Assembly (NCBI RefSeq): GCF_900109785.1 | Contig: NZ_FOBH01000001.1 | Span: 248,001 to 312,000, forward strand | Source of the DNA: Nitrosovibrio tenuis | Lineage (GTDB): Bacteria; Pseudomonadota; Gammaproteobacteria; Burkholderiales; Nitrosomonadaceae | Direction: 5' to 3' | DNA length: 64,000 nucleotides | Shown here: in pieces, positions 54,828 to 63,403 of the stretch | Numbering within the stretch: the first letter of the stretch is position 1 | Layout of the letters: each line of letters starts with the position of its first letter | Position numbers and translations under genes: made by a program | Notes under the pieces: generated by a model | Seen by the model: the letters and a program-made list of their open reading frames with translations, nothing else | What the model was told of the DNA's origin: nothing | The model's database searches: none

Positions 54828-55201
54828 ACCTGATCGAACAACTCGAAAGCGAAGAAATCAGCCGCCTTGGCAAAACAATTCCCGACTTCGCTCCGGGAGA
54901 TACCGTAGTCGTTAATGTCAAAGTGGTGGAAGGCGACCGCAAACGTATCCAGGCATACGAAGGCATCGTCATTGCCAAGCGCAACCGTGGTCTCAACTCG
55001 GCTTTCACCGTGCGTAAAGTTTCCAGTGGGGAAGGCGTGGAACGAACTTTTCAAACTTATTCGCCGCTGATTGCCAGTATAGAAATCAAACGTCGGGGCG
55101 ATGTACGCCGCGCCAAGCTTTATTACTTGCGCGATCGTTCCGGTAAATCCGCACGTATTCGCGAAAAACTTCCCGCCCGTGCAGTAAAGAAAGAGGTTTG
55201 A
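54824..55201 (+). CDS. rplS: ribosomal protein bL19
   Basis: A 125-residue L19 located at the 30S-50S interface: [20 protein letters not shown], then [20 protein letters not shown] and [20 protein letters not shown], ending [15 protein letters not shown]. The ATG overlaps the trmD stop by 4 bases. A large hairpin directly downstream probably ends the operon. Confidence 0.97.
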   Translation: MNLIEQLESEEISRLGKTIPDFAPGDTVVVNVKVVEGDRKRIQAYEGIVIAKRNRGLNSAFTVRKVSSGEGVERTFQTYSPLIASIEIKRRGDVRRAKLYYLRDRSGKSARIREKLPARAVKKEV

Positions 55202-55209
55202 TGAAGAGA

Positions 55210-55263
55210 GACGGTAGGAGATGATCCAGCTCTATCTGACTCTCTATAATCACCTCCTACGTC
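55210..55263 (+). terminator. long hairpin after rplS
   Basis: GAC plus GTAGGAG plus TGAT (55210-55225, with one bulged G and one mismatch) pairs with ATCA plus CTCCTAC plus GTC (55249-55263), 14 pairs in all, 8 bases after the rplS stop. No T-run follows, so it could be a 3' stabiliser or processing signal rather than a simple intrinsic terminator. Confidence 0.5.
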
Positions 55264-55310
55264 TTATAACCCATACTTCTGGCAACGCGATCTAAATTCA
55301 AGTAAACGTT

Positions 55311-55343
55311 AGTAGCCCCTCAGTAGCCCCTCAGTAGTCCTTT
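55311..55343. repeat. 11-bp tandem repeat, two exact and one diverged copy
   Basis: AGTAGCCCCTC occurs at 55311-55321 and 55322-55332 and as AGTAGTCCTTT at 55333-55343, between rplS and the cytochrome c gene. Confidence 0.9.
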
Positions 55344-55359
55344 GCCAGGCCGTAGCCAT

Positions 55360-55947
55360 TCATTTCTGTTTTGGTTCCGGTTTATGCTCAATTTCGTTAT
55401 ACCAGACCTCATAAACATCGTCTGGCCACAGCGATTTGATCCAGACGATCACATCATCGATTTCCTGATTCGTTAGTTTGCCATCCCAGGCCGGCATACC
55501 TCCGACCCCGCCCGGGCTGCCTTTCCGGATCATTTCTTCAAGCGTTTCGGTTGAATGATGCCATGCATGGGCACTGCCATCCAGCGGTGGGGGGGGGTAT
55601 TTGCCGTCGGCTCCCGGATTGCGCCAACCGGGGGTAGCCTCACCGTTTGGCCCATGGCAGCTCGCACAATTCTTCCTATAAACGGCCTCGCCACGCTTGA
55701 TCTTTTCAGGGCTCAACTTGCGCGCCGCCAGGTTCTTTGGCGGTTCCACCGGAGCGGCCGCAGCCGGGGCCGGCTCCGCAGCCGGCTTGGCCGGTTCAGC
55801 CGCAGGAGTGGATTCCTTGACAGCGGGTGGTGCGGGCGCGGCAGCAGGTGGCGTCAGTGTTGCGGCGGGCGGTTTGGATTTGCCGCAACCGGAGATAAAT
55901 CCCAACACGAGGCTTATCAGAAAGAAATAACGGATGCTCACAGCCAC
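55360..55947 (-). CDS. membrane-anchored (lipoprotein) class I cytochrome c
   Basis: A 195-residue protein. The signal ends in a lipobox (LGFISGC), so the mature protein is anchored by an acylated Cys near residue 21. An 50-residue Pro/Ala/Glu-rich flexible linker follows, then a mono-haem domain with NCASCHGPNGEATPG (CxxCH) and the axial Met in GVGGMPAWDGKLTNQEI. Ends with basic residues. It probably carries electrons in the periplasm tethered to a membrane. The first start is GTG at 55947; GTG at 55941 gives a similar signal. The neighbouring copper genes are on the same strand, but 114 bases away. Confidence 0.87.
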   Translation of the reverse strand: MAVSIRYFFLISLVLGFISGCGKSKPPAATLTPPAAAPAPPAVKESTPAAEPAKPAAEPAPAAAAPVEPPKNLAARKLSPEKIKRGEAVYRKNCASCHGPNGEATPGWRNPGADGKYPPPPLDGSAHAWHHSTETLEEMIRKGSPGGVGGMPAWDGKLTNQEIDDVIVWIKSLWPDDVYEVWYNEIEHKPEPKQK

Positions 55948-56061
55948 TCGCCTTTTTCGGAGAGCGGCACATGTAGATAAGTAAATATGGTTGAAGTCGG
56001 CACGGTTGAAGTCAGTTTGTTTTTCATATGCATATAGGTTCGATACGGAATTTCATGCTCT

Positions 56062-56544
56062 TCACTTCAGCTTCATTACGGATGCTTTCGGGTCGGAGGG
56101 GAGATGGCGGCTATATACTGTCGTATCGCCTTGCTTGTTGATTAAAAGCACGTCATAAGGATCGCTGCGTGCGCCCTCCATGCCGGGAGAGCCATGCGGC
56201 ATGCCCGGTGCGGTCAGGCCTATAGCCCGGGGGCGCTCCTTGAGGAACCGCTTGATGTCTTCCGCTGGCACGTGACCCTCAATGGCATAGCCATCCACCA
56301 GAGCGGTATGGCATGAGCCAAGGTTGGTGGATATACCCGCGCGCTCACGCGCTTCCTTGTTACCCACATCGTGGGTGTTTACGGTAAAGCCGTTTGCGCG
56401 CATATGGTCGACCCATTTGGCGCAGCATTTACAGGTCGAGCTTTTGTAGACTTCGACGGTTGTCGTGGCATAGGCGGTCGCCGCACCGGACAACGCGCTG
56501 AAGAGAATGGATCCAGCTAATAACGTGCGAATAGGTGTTTTCAT
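56062..56544 (-). CDS. periplasmic DUF411 metal-binding protein
   Basis: A 160-residue protein with a signal peptide ending near AYA (residue 26). The mature start TTVEVYKSSTCKCCAKWVDH carries a CxCC-type cluster on a thioredoxin-like strand, and GSCHTALVDGYAIEGHVP, MPHGSPGME supply further Cys, His and Met. DUF411 proteins occur with copper-resistance and cytochrome-assembly genes and may hold or deliver copper. The ATG overlaps the stop of the cupredoxin gene by 4 bases, so the two are made together. Confidence 0.85.
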   Translation of the reverse strand: MKTPIRTLLAGSILFSALSGAATAYATTTVEVYKSSTCKCCAKWVDHMRANGFTVNTHDVGNKEARERAGISTNLGSCHTALVDGYAIEGHVPAEDIKRFLKERPRAIGLTAPGMPHGSPGMEGARSDPYDVLLINKQGDTTVYSRHLPSDPKASVMKLK

Positions 56545-57005
56545 TTGGCCTCTACTTCGATTGTTCCTTTCATACCGGGGAAATTCATGCCTTTGAAGTG
56601 GCCTGGCAGCGGGCAGGCGAAGTCAACCATTCCGGCTTTGGTGAAATGCCACGTCAATTCTCCGGTCTTGCCCGGCTCGACGCTGACCTTGTTGGGTTCG
56701 TCCGGATGTTCCGTATCGGGAAATTTTTTCATCATTTTGCCATGTTTATCAATTTCTTCCGGAGTAGCGATCAGCATTTCATGCTTTTTCTTGCCGGCAT
56801 TCTTAAGCATAAACTTTATCGTCTCGCCCTGTTTAACCTTTATTTCAGAGGGCTTATAGCGATTATCCACCATCGTTATCTCGATAGTGCGTGATATTTG
56901 GCCTGGGTCTCCCGGAGCGCCGATAGATTCGGCATCCTCATCGGCAAAGACAGCAGTCGAGATCAGGCTTAAGGTTAAAGCAGATACGAAAAAAATCCTT
57001 TTCAT
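56541..57005 (-). CDS. exported cupredoxin (plastocyanin/azurin-like copper protein)
   Basis: A 154-residue protein; AGAGGAG lies 7 bases before the ATG at 57005 and the 22-residue signal ends VFA. The cupredoxin fold (about 40-154) has IKFMLKNAGKKKHEMLIATP with the first His and VDFACPLPGHFKGMNFPGMK, with Cys, His and Met in the C-x4-H-x3-M spacing of a type 1 copper site. A Lys/Glu/His-rich insertion (EEIDKHGKMMKKF) is likely metal-binding or acidic docking. It probably carries electrons or copper in the periplasm. The longer frame upstream (to 57164) is not supported. Confidence 0.88.
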   Translation of the reverse strand: MKRIFFVSALTLSLISTAVFADEDAESIGAPGDPGQISRTIEITMVDNRYKPSEIKVKQGETIKFMLKNAGKKKHEMLIATPEEIDKHGKMMKKFPDTEHPDEPNKVSVEPGKTGELTWHFTKAGMVDFACPLPGHFKGMNFPGMKGTIEVEAK

Positions 57006-57549
57006 ACGGTTCTCCTCTGATTCGCCGCCTTCCGATTTCCCCCCTTTGATTTTTCTCCTGATTCTCTCTCTTGTGACAGATGCCGAGCTCCCGCTTAGCA
57101 CCTTATTCACCACCATGTATCGCGCCCGCCAATATAGCAAAAAAAGCCCAGCCGCCCAATACATAGTAGACAGTTATATTACACAGGCCTTCCGTTGCCG
57201 GGTTCTCATAGTCGGCATTCCAGGAAGGAGCGCGGTGATATGAGTACTAGAGCGCAGCAGCTTGCAGTTTTTATTGCCCCTTCGTCAGCGATTATTTGCC
57301 CTTGACCGCTGTAAATGATTACATATAGTGTCTAGCCAGAGATAGACTTGGAAAGCGGCCTTAGGTTCCTATTCATCCCGGTTAGAAAATACGATGAATT
57401 TGTATTTCTGGCTTGACCGGGAATCCGGCCCAACCAACAATGGATGACGAGATAATATATGGCTCAGGAACCTTCGAAAGCTCAGCAAAGGAATTGTAGA
57501 GATTACCTACATTGAAAAATAACTCCGCTTGCTCTGTTCTTCCGTCCAC
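57006..57549. other. intergenic region between the cupredoxin and lipoprotein genes
   Basis: Divergent gap of 544 bases with no supported gene; both flanking genes should have promoters here but I cannot assign them. Reading frames on both strands (56887-57243 and the 5' extension of the cupredoxin frame) lack any recognisable feature. Confidence 0.5.
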
Positions 57550-58764
57550 ATGAAAACCCGTCCAAATACTCGCGTGCTTCGTTTATTTTATGCCCTGCCA
57601 TGGATAATATCGGCATTCACGCTCTCCGGCTGTGTATCGCCCATCGCGCTTAACCGGGCCGTTGGCAGCTATGACGAGGCCATTGTCGATGCTGCATCGA
57701 AGCAGCTCCTGATGAATATCGCGCGCGCGCACCATCGCCAGCCCATACATTTCACGGGCGTTTCCAACATTGCGGCCACCTTCGATTTCCGCTTCAGTGC
57801 GGGCGGCACGCCCGCCTTGACCGGAAACGCTGGCGGCCTGCTTATGCCGGTATTCGGCGGCAGCGTCGCGGAGAATCCCACTATCAGCATTGTGCCAATT
57901 GAAGGGGAGGAATTCACCAAACGGCTGCTCACGCCGTTTCAGCAAAGCAAGCTCACTCTTCTGCTCCGCCAGCGCTACGATATCGACCTCTTGCTGAGAC
58001 TGATGGCCCAGGAAGTACGCGTCCAGGGTCCAACGCAGGAGATTATTTATCGCAATACGCCCCCGGATTCGATCGGCTATGAGACGTTTCGCCGCATTGT
58101 TTTACATCTCTCTGCCATCCAGGATCAGAACCAGCTTTATGCTGAACCGTTGACTCTGGAACGCACCTGGACCGTTCCCGCCGGCTCGGTTTCAGCAGAA
58201 GGCTTTCAGGCTCTACAGAAAGAATTCTTCATACTCTATAACCAGCAGGACAATACTTACACACTTCGCAAGCAATTGGTGGGGCCGATCCTCATCACCA
58301 ACTATGATCCAAGCACGTTGCCCGCGAACGAACGCGCGCAACTGAACGAGCGGGCAGGGGACTGGATCACTCATGATCTGGCGTTCGACATACGCGCCAA
58401 TCATCCGGGAGGGGAATGGCCGATGAAAGGAGTTTTCCGGCTTAGAAGCTTCCACTCCATCCTCTATTTCCTCGGCCACTCGTTCGGTGATGAGCCGGAG
58501 TACCATGTCGGGCCGGATCCTCGGACCCCAGCGATTTCGAAAAACGAAAATCCGATCTCCACAATGGAGTTGATCGTTTCAGACTCGGCTCCGTCCCAAG
58601 GCGAACTTTTTATTCACTCACATGGCAAGTATTTCGTTGTCAATACAGGAGGTCCGCTCGCCCGATGGAACCGGGACTCCTTTCAGATGCTGTACCTCTT
58701 GTTTCAAATGACCATCACTGATTTGCCGCGCGTAGGCGTACCGAGTATTACCATCGCAAAATAG
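57550..58764 (+). CDS. unrecognised outer-membrane-type lipoprotein
   Basis: A 404-residue protein; I prefer the ATG at 57550 to a TTG 21 bases upstream. The N-terminus is basic, then hydrophobic, with lipobox FTLSGC (Cys near residue 28), so it is a lipoprotein; the following VSPI does not contain the Asp that would keep it in the inner membrane. The rest is soluble: IVDAASKQLLMNIARAHHRQ, then IHFTGVSNIAATFDFRFSAG, a region DIDLLLRLMAQEVRV, and LHSFHSILYFLGH-like FRLRSFHSILYFLGHSFGDE. I do not recognise a domain. Weak beta-sheet character suggests an extracytoplasmic binding role. No operon partner is visible. Confidence 0.6.
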   Translation: MKTRPNTRVLRLFYALPWIISAFTLSGCVSPIALNRAVGSYDEAIVDAASKQLLMNIARAHHRQPIHFTGVSNIAATFDFRFSAGGTPALTGNAGGLLMPVFGGSVAENPTISIVPIEGEEFTKRLLTPFQQSKLTLLLRQRYDIDLLLRLMAQEVRVQGPTQEIIYRNTPPDSIGYETFRRIVLHLSAIQDQNQLYAEPLTLERTWTVPAGSVSAEGFQALQKEFFILYNQQDNTYTLRKQLVGPILITNYDPSTLPANERAQLNERAGDWITHDLAFDIRANHPGGEWPMKGVFRLRSFHSILYFLGHSFGDEPEYHVGPDPRTPAISKNENPISTMELIVSDSAPSQGELFIHSHGKYFVVNTGGPLARWNRDSFQMLYLLFQMTITDLPRVGVPSITIAK

Positions 58765-58908
58765 TTCATCTCAGAATAATTCATCTATTGGTAGCTTATC
58801 TATTGGGACGTGACGAATGGGGCGTGAAGCGGCTGTCGCCGGGAAGGTGTACAAAATCCGTTTTCATGATTTTCATAAACACGGTGTCTGTGCGCTTATC
58901 CCAAGTCG

Positions 58909-59223
58909 TTAATTGCCGGATCTGGATTTTAACAGCGCATCGGGCCCCCGGGTTGCCGCTCTGATCTCAACGATTTTGCGCCGCGAGTTAAGCCCGTGCT
59001 TGAGCGTCACCTGGCGCTGTGGCACACCAAACACGTTTGCAAGAAACTCCAGCAGCGCAGAGTTGGCGGCGCCCTCCACCGGCAAGGCAGCCAACCTGAT
59101 TTTCAGCGCATCCCCATGCAATCCCGCAGCCTCGGTGTGCTTTGCGCAGGACTGAATGTGTAGGGTGAGGATAAGACGATGGCCACTGTCATCCTCTTCG
59201 CGTCGGCACCATGTATGGGACAT
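58909..59223 (-). CDS. yggU: DUF167 family protein (YggU)
   Basis: A 104-residue protein of the DUF167 family: LTLHIQSCAKHTEAAGLHGD, then LKIRLAALPVEGAANSALLE and FLANVFGVPQRQVTLKHGLN, with SRRKIVEIRA at the end. Biochemical role is unknown. It follows yggT and proC on the same strand (gap of 11 bases), the usual arrangement. Confidence 0.93.
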   Translation of the reverse strand: MSHTWCRREEDDSGHRLILTLHIQSCAKHTEAAGLHGDALKIRLAALPVEGAANSALLEFLANVFGVPQRQVTLKHGLNSRRKIVEIRAATRGPDALLKSRSGN

Positions 59224-59234
59224 TACGGGGAATG

Positions 59235-59807
59235 TTAAAACAGGCGGGAAATTTCCTTCTCCACGCCTGTTACCAAGAACAATAGCAACTGGATTCCTAT
59301 CAGCACAAACAGGGGCGATAAATCAACATTGCCGATGGGTGGGAGCCGCTTGCGGATGATCCCCAGGAATGGACCGGTAAAGCTGTCGAGTGTCGGGGCC
59401 AGCGGGCTGTGTGGATTGAACCACGAAAGTACGGCCTGCATGATTACGGCTACCAGTACAATGTAAAGCGTCATCTTGATGATTTCTACCAGAGCGAGCA
59501 GACCTAGTCCGCCGAGCGCGATGCCGATGGTCGAGCTGAAGTCATAACCCTGAAGCATGTGTACACCTGCCAGCAGCATCAGTTGTGCAAGCCATGCCAG
59601 CAGCAAAGTGGGAAGATCCATGCCCCGGAAGCTGGGGATTATCCGCCGCGCGGGCCGTACCATAAAATCCGTGACCTTGATCAGAAATTGCGACAGCGGG
59701 TTGCGGTAGGGCGCGCGTAGCAGCTGCATATAAAAACGCAGCAGCAGCGCCAAGGAAAACAGTCCGAGAAAGGTGTCGAGCAGAAATATCAGCATCTGGT
59801 TGAGCAT
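59235..59807 (-). CDS. yggT: YggT family membrane protein
   Basis: A 190-residue protein with two YGGT domains, each of two membrane helices: LDTFLGLFSLALLLRFYMQL followed by LRAPYRNPLSQFLIKVTDF, and again IVLVAVIMQAVLSWFNPHSP with GPFLGIIRKRLPPIG. YggT proteins are linked to osmotic tolerance and membrane or cell-division factors; the mechanism is unsettled. It lies between proC and yggU. Confidence 0.93.
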   Translation of the reverse strand: MLNQMLIFLLDTFLGLFSLALLLRFYMQLLRAPYRNPLSQFLIKVTDFMVRPARRIIPSFRGMDLPTLLLAWLAQLMLLAGVHMLQGYDFSSTIGIALGGLGLLALVEIIKMTLYIVLVAVIMQAVLSWFNPHSPLAPTLDSFTGPFLGIIRKRLPPIGNVDLSPLFVLIGIQLLLFLVTGVEKEISRLF

Positions 59808-59851
59808 AACGGTTCCTGGGGATCGGTGACTGCTGAAACGTTATCCTGACG

Positions 59852-60664
59852 TTATCCTGTGCCAAGCTGGTCGCCCAACTCGCGTGATCGCTGGTAGGCT
59901 TCATTAACCGCCCTGATGATTGCATCCGCGACTCCATCCCTTTCGAGGGATGCTATTGCGCGTTCCGTGGTACCCCCTGGGGACGTTACCCGCGCGCGCA
60001 GCACGGCGGCGTCTTCGCTGCTCTGGATAGCAAGTTTTGCTGCACCTATAACTGTCTCAATGCTCAACTGTCGTGTCTGGGCCGCGTTCAACCCTAATTC
60101 ACGCCCGGCCTTTTGAACCGCCTCGATGAAATAAAACACATAAGCCGGACCGCTGCCTGCAACCGCGGTCACCGCGTCCAGCAGCTCCTCCCGTTCGCAC
60201 CATAGCACGGAGCCTACCGCGCAGAGTATGGACTCCGCATGGAGCCTACCTTCCCCATCCACCCCAGGTAAAGCATATAGGCCTGTCACAGCCGCGCGAA
60301 CGAAAGCGGGAGTATTGGGCATGGCGCGAACTACCCTTCCGTAGCCACCCATCCAGCGAGATATATCCTTGGCGCGAATGCCGGCGGCAATGGAGATGAC
60401 AAGATGATCAGAGAGCAGTGGCGCAAGCTCGCGCGCCACCGTTGAGAGCTGCTGAGGCTTTACCGCGAGCACTACCACGCTGGCACGGCTCACGCCTTCG
60501 GCGAGCTCTCCGGTCGCGGTCAAGTTGAATTCATGCTTTATTTTGTCGCGTTGTCCGGCGCTAATTTCCACCACACCTATTTGCGCAGGCGAATAACCCT
60601 GCTGCAATAGGCCGCCTAGCAACGCCCCAGCCATGTTGCCGCCGCCGATGAAGCAAATATTCAT
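59852..60664 (-). CDS. proC: pyrroline-5-carboxylate reductase
   Basis: ProC reduces pyrroline-5-carboxylate to proline with NAD(P)H. The 270-residue protein starts NICFIGGGNMAGALLGGLLQ (Rossmann loop), has VVLAVKPQQLSTVARELAP, RAMPNTPAFVRAAVTGLYA, AVAGSGPAYVFYFIEAV and VTSPGGTTERAIASLE, the substrate-binding segment. It opens a three-gene run with yggT and yggU. Confidence 0.97.
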   Translation of the reverse strand: MNICFIGGGNMAGALLGGLLQQGYSPAQIGVVEISAGQRDKIKHEFNLTATGELAEGVSRASVVVLAVKPQQLSTVARELAPLLSDHLVISIAAGIRAKDISRWMGGYGRVVRAMPNTPAFVRAAVTGLYALPGVDGEGRLHAESILCAVGSVLWCEREELLDAVTAVAGSGPAYVFYFIEAVQKAGRELGLNAAQTRQLSIETVIGAAKLAIQSSEDAAVLRARVTSPGGTTERAIASLERDGVADAIIRAVNEAYQRSRELGDQLGTG

Positions 60665-60751
60665 GGTGATCTTGTAGCTACAGCTACGCGATGGAAAACC
60701 GGATGATATACCAACCTCAGGATTTTATTTGAACCGGATCATGAAACGCAT

Positions 60752-62269
60752 CTAAAACTCGGCATGGATCCTCATCCCGTAAATATTTACCGGGCCGCGA
60801 TCAGCATTAAAGCCCGGGTTGGCAATATGCTGATAGTCGGCGGTCACCCACAGCGAACTCAACACATTGACGCTATAGAAGATATCCACCACGTGTTCTG
60901 CTCCCCTCTTGATCCGGCCGTCGCCGATAAAGCCGTCGACGCCCCCCATATTCAGGTATTTGGCATGTTGGCTCGAAATCCAGCCTGCAGCAAATCCAAC
61001 TCCAAGCAAATCTCTTTTTCGGCCCCACCGGGAGCCATTGACCAAAGCCCCCAATGAGATCGATCTATCAGTCGAGGTATAGGAAAACACCTCAGTTTTG
61101 CCGTCGCTATACATCCCGCGCAAGAATATACCGATACCGTCCAGCACCTGCTGTTCAAGGTTGATACCTATGCCCATCTTGTCATTGGGTTTGCGGGCCC
61201 AGCATAAATCCGGGGCTGATGCGTTTCCTGATCCATAATTGAAGCCGGTACAGGTTGTGGCATTTTTATTGTGGTCCGATTGGAAGGCGGCAATGGCATC
61301 GCTGAATTTCCCCATGTTTTCATGGTTCCTATAAGCCAGTACTCTTATAGCACCTGGATGTCCGTACAAAAGATGCCTGCGCTCAAATTCAATCTGTTGT
61401 CCGTAATACTTGAATATCCTCGTGTCGAGAGGGAGTTGATTTGGATCGATGGAAGTGGCGACATGGCCGAAGCGCATCGTCCAGTTATCGTGAAAGTATT
61501 CGCCTACCGCACCCCAGGTATATCCTCTCGCATCGGCGGCGAAATCAAAGGCTGCATACGTCATGAAGGCCATGTTCAAAAATTGCCTGCGGAGATCGCC
61601 GGAGTATGAATTCCTATCGAAGAAATCGATTACGCTGAAATTGCCCACCCTGACAACGAGGCGCCTGCTATCCACGGTCGTGCCGAGCTGCATCGGATCA
61701 GAATCGAGTTGTATGCGTTCTCCTCCAAACCCCCAAGTCTGTTTGAAAAATAATCGAGATCGATAATAGATGGGGGTCTCGGAGCCACCTTTTTGCAGCT
61801 CGAAGTTTTGTATGGCTCCACCCAGCCCTTTCAAATCCGATAGAGGCCGCATGGATATCATTTCCGGCACGAAATAGACCTCGCCGCCATTCCATGTCTT
61901 GAGCCCGAGGTACAGGGTCGCGGTTCCGGTGAAGCTTCTTTCACTTCCCGGCAATAATGAATTAGTACTACCGTTGAGGTTGGTATATAAAGCGGGAAAT
62001 CCGCTTTTCCAACTGGAAATATAAGTGAACTGTCCGTAGGCATTCCAGCGTTCGTTCTTCAGGTCGTGTAGCCCCTTTTTCGCCAGTACATTCATGAAAT
62101 CGAATGCGTCCTGTGCTCGCGGGTCCGGTTCGGTAACGCCGGCTTGCGCTGGACCTAAGAAGAACACCATGTAGCAGAGAAGAAGTACTTCGAAGAGAAG
62201 CTCCGCTGTTCCCGTTGTTCGCCGTTTCTGAAGCGGGGAGTGTGGCGCCGTTCCTTTATTGGCATTCAC
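60752..62269 (-). CDS. carbohydrate-selective porin (OprB-like)
   Basis: A 505-residue outer-membrane protein; GTG start and a long n-region before a signal helix (LLFEVLLLCYMVFFLGPAQA). Barrel strands recur with aromatic ends: FTGTATLYLGLKTWNGGEVY, VRVGNFSVIDFFDRN, DYQHIANPGFNADRGPVN, and the C-terminal strand IYGMRIHAEF ends in Phe as needed for BAM. The pattern and the NPG-F end match OprB family porins. A 16-18 strand channel for sugars or small solutes is likely; substrate unknown. It stands alone after proC with an 87-base gap. Confidence 0.8.
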   Translation of the reverse strand: MNANKGTAPHSPLQKRRTTGTAELLFEVLLLCYMVFFLGPAQAGVTEPDPRAQDAFDFMNVLAKKGLHDLKNERWNAYGQFTYISSWKSGFPALYTNLNGSTNSLLPGSERSFTGTATLYLGLKTWNGGEVYFVPEMISMRPLSDLKGLGGAIQNFELQKGGSETPIYYRSRLFFKQTWGFGGERIQLDSDPMQLGTTVDSRRLVVRVGNFSVIDFFDRNSYSGDLRRQFLNMAFMTYAAFDFAADARGYTWGAVGEYFHDNWTMRFGHVATSIDPNQLPLDTRIFKYYGQQIEFERRHLLYGHPGAIRVLAYRNHENMGKFSDAIAAFQSDHNKNATTCTGFNYGSGNASAPDLCWARKPNDKMGIGINLEQQVLDGIGIFLRGMYSDGKTEVFSYTSTDRSISLGALVNGSRWGRKRDLLGVGFAAGWISSQHAKYLNMGGVDGFIGDGRIKRGAEHVVDIFYSVNVLSSLWVTADYQHIANPGFNADRGPVNIYGMRIHAEF

Positions 62270-62372
62270 TCGGCGGCTCTTACGAAAACTCTTGGCAGGA
62301 TATCATCGGTTTCTGGCGCGTCCGACGCGGAATCGGAATCTGGTATTCTGGGAGAATGCAGCGACCAAACGG

Positions 62373-62403
62373 ATCGATTCTGGACCGATTCTGGGTCGAT
62401 TCG
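62373..62403. repeat. 11-bp degenerate tandem repeat between porin and mutM
   Basis: ATCGATTCTGG (62373-62383), ACCGATTCTGG (62384-62394) and GTCGATTCG (62395-62403) follow each other directly. Purpose unknown. Confidence 0.7.
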
Positions 62404-62544
62404 TCGATGAAACATCCCATGAGCGGGGCTCCTGAGAATCACTAGAAGCTGGGTACGAGATAGGAATTTGGCGGTACAAATTTTTCGATAAAGCCGCTGT
62501 CATAAACTTTATCTCCGCTTTGCTGCTTCTGGCTTATTTTCAGC

Positions 62545-63366
62545 TTATTTTTGGCAATACGGGCAATAAAAACTCGAACGCTGCCCCTGCCTGATATGGG
62601 AGACGGGTATGCCACATTTTCGGCAGGGCCGCCCGGTTCGCCCGTACACCCAGTATTGCTGCTGGAAATAGCCGGGATTACCCTCGCTGTTTACAAAATC
62701 GCGCAGGCTGCTGCCGCCGGCTTCAATCGCGAGATTGAGTATTTCCTTTATCGCCTGCGCCAGGGTTTCATATCTCCTTGCGCCAATCCGCCCCGCTGCG
62801 GTCACAGGATGAATGGCGGCGCGAAAGAGCGCTTCATTTGCATAAATATTGCCAACGCCCACAACGATACGGCTGTTCATCAGAACTTGTTTAATGCCAG
62901 CGCTACGCCCCCGTGTTTGTTGATATAGCAGATCTCCATTGAAAGCTTCGGTAAGCGGCTCGGGCCCCAGTTGAGCCAACAGCGGATGGCGCATGACATC
63001 GCCTGTTTCCCAAAGCAGGGCGCCAAAACGGCGCGGATCCCTGAAGCGAAGGACCATACCGCTATCAAAGACCAAATCAACATGGTCATGCTTTTCCGGC
63101 GGTGCCAACGCTGCCGGAGACAATAGCCTCAGGCTGCCCGACATGCCGAGATGCAAGATGAGTGTGCCCTCGCTCGAGTCAAACAAGAGGTATTTAGCGC
63201 GTCGTGTCACCTTGCCAATAGTCAGGCCGCCAAGCTTCTGCCCCAGATCGAGCGGCACTGGCCAGCGCAGCGCAGGATTTCTTACCGTTGCGTCGATAAT
63301 GCGTTGCCCCTCGACATGCGGCCCGATACCACGGCGGATGACCTCGACCTCGGGCAGTTCAGGCAT
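62545..63366 (-). CDS. mutM: formamidopyrimidine-DNA glycosylase MutM (Fpg)
   Basis: MutM excises 8-oxoguanine and ring-opened purines and cleaves the strand by beta,delta-elimination. The 273-residue protein starts [14 protein letters not shown], where Pro2 is the catalytic amine after Met removal and Glu3 assists. A Lys in [10 protein letters not shown], the helix-two-turn-helix with [20 protein letters not shown], and a C-terminal zinc finger with CRKCGIPV and YCPYC complete the signature. It is 37 bases downstream of the GldG-like gene on the minus strand. Confidence 0.97.
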   Translation of the reverse strand: MPELPEVEVIRRGIGPHVEGQRIIDATVRNPALRWPVPLDLGQKLGGLTIGKVTRRAKYLLFDSSEGTLILHLGMSGSLRLLSPAALAPPEKHDHVDLVFDSGMVLRFRDPRRFGALLWETGDVMRHPLLAQLGPEPLTEAFNGDLLYQQTRGRSAGIKQVLMNSRIVVGVGNIYANEALFRAAIHPVTAAGRIGARRYETLAQAIKEILNLAIEAGGSSLRDFVNSEGNPGYFQQQYWVYGRTGRPCRKCGIPVSHIRQGQRSSFYCPYCQK

Positions 63367-63403
63367 GCGATTCAGGCATGAGGGCCCCCATTAATTGGAG
63401 AAT

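Noticed and set aside
57006-57164. 53-residue N-terminal extension of the cupredoxin
   Set aside because: The internal ATG at 57005 has AGAGGAG at correct spacing and begins a normal signal peptide; the extension lacks a signal.
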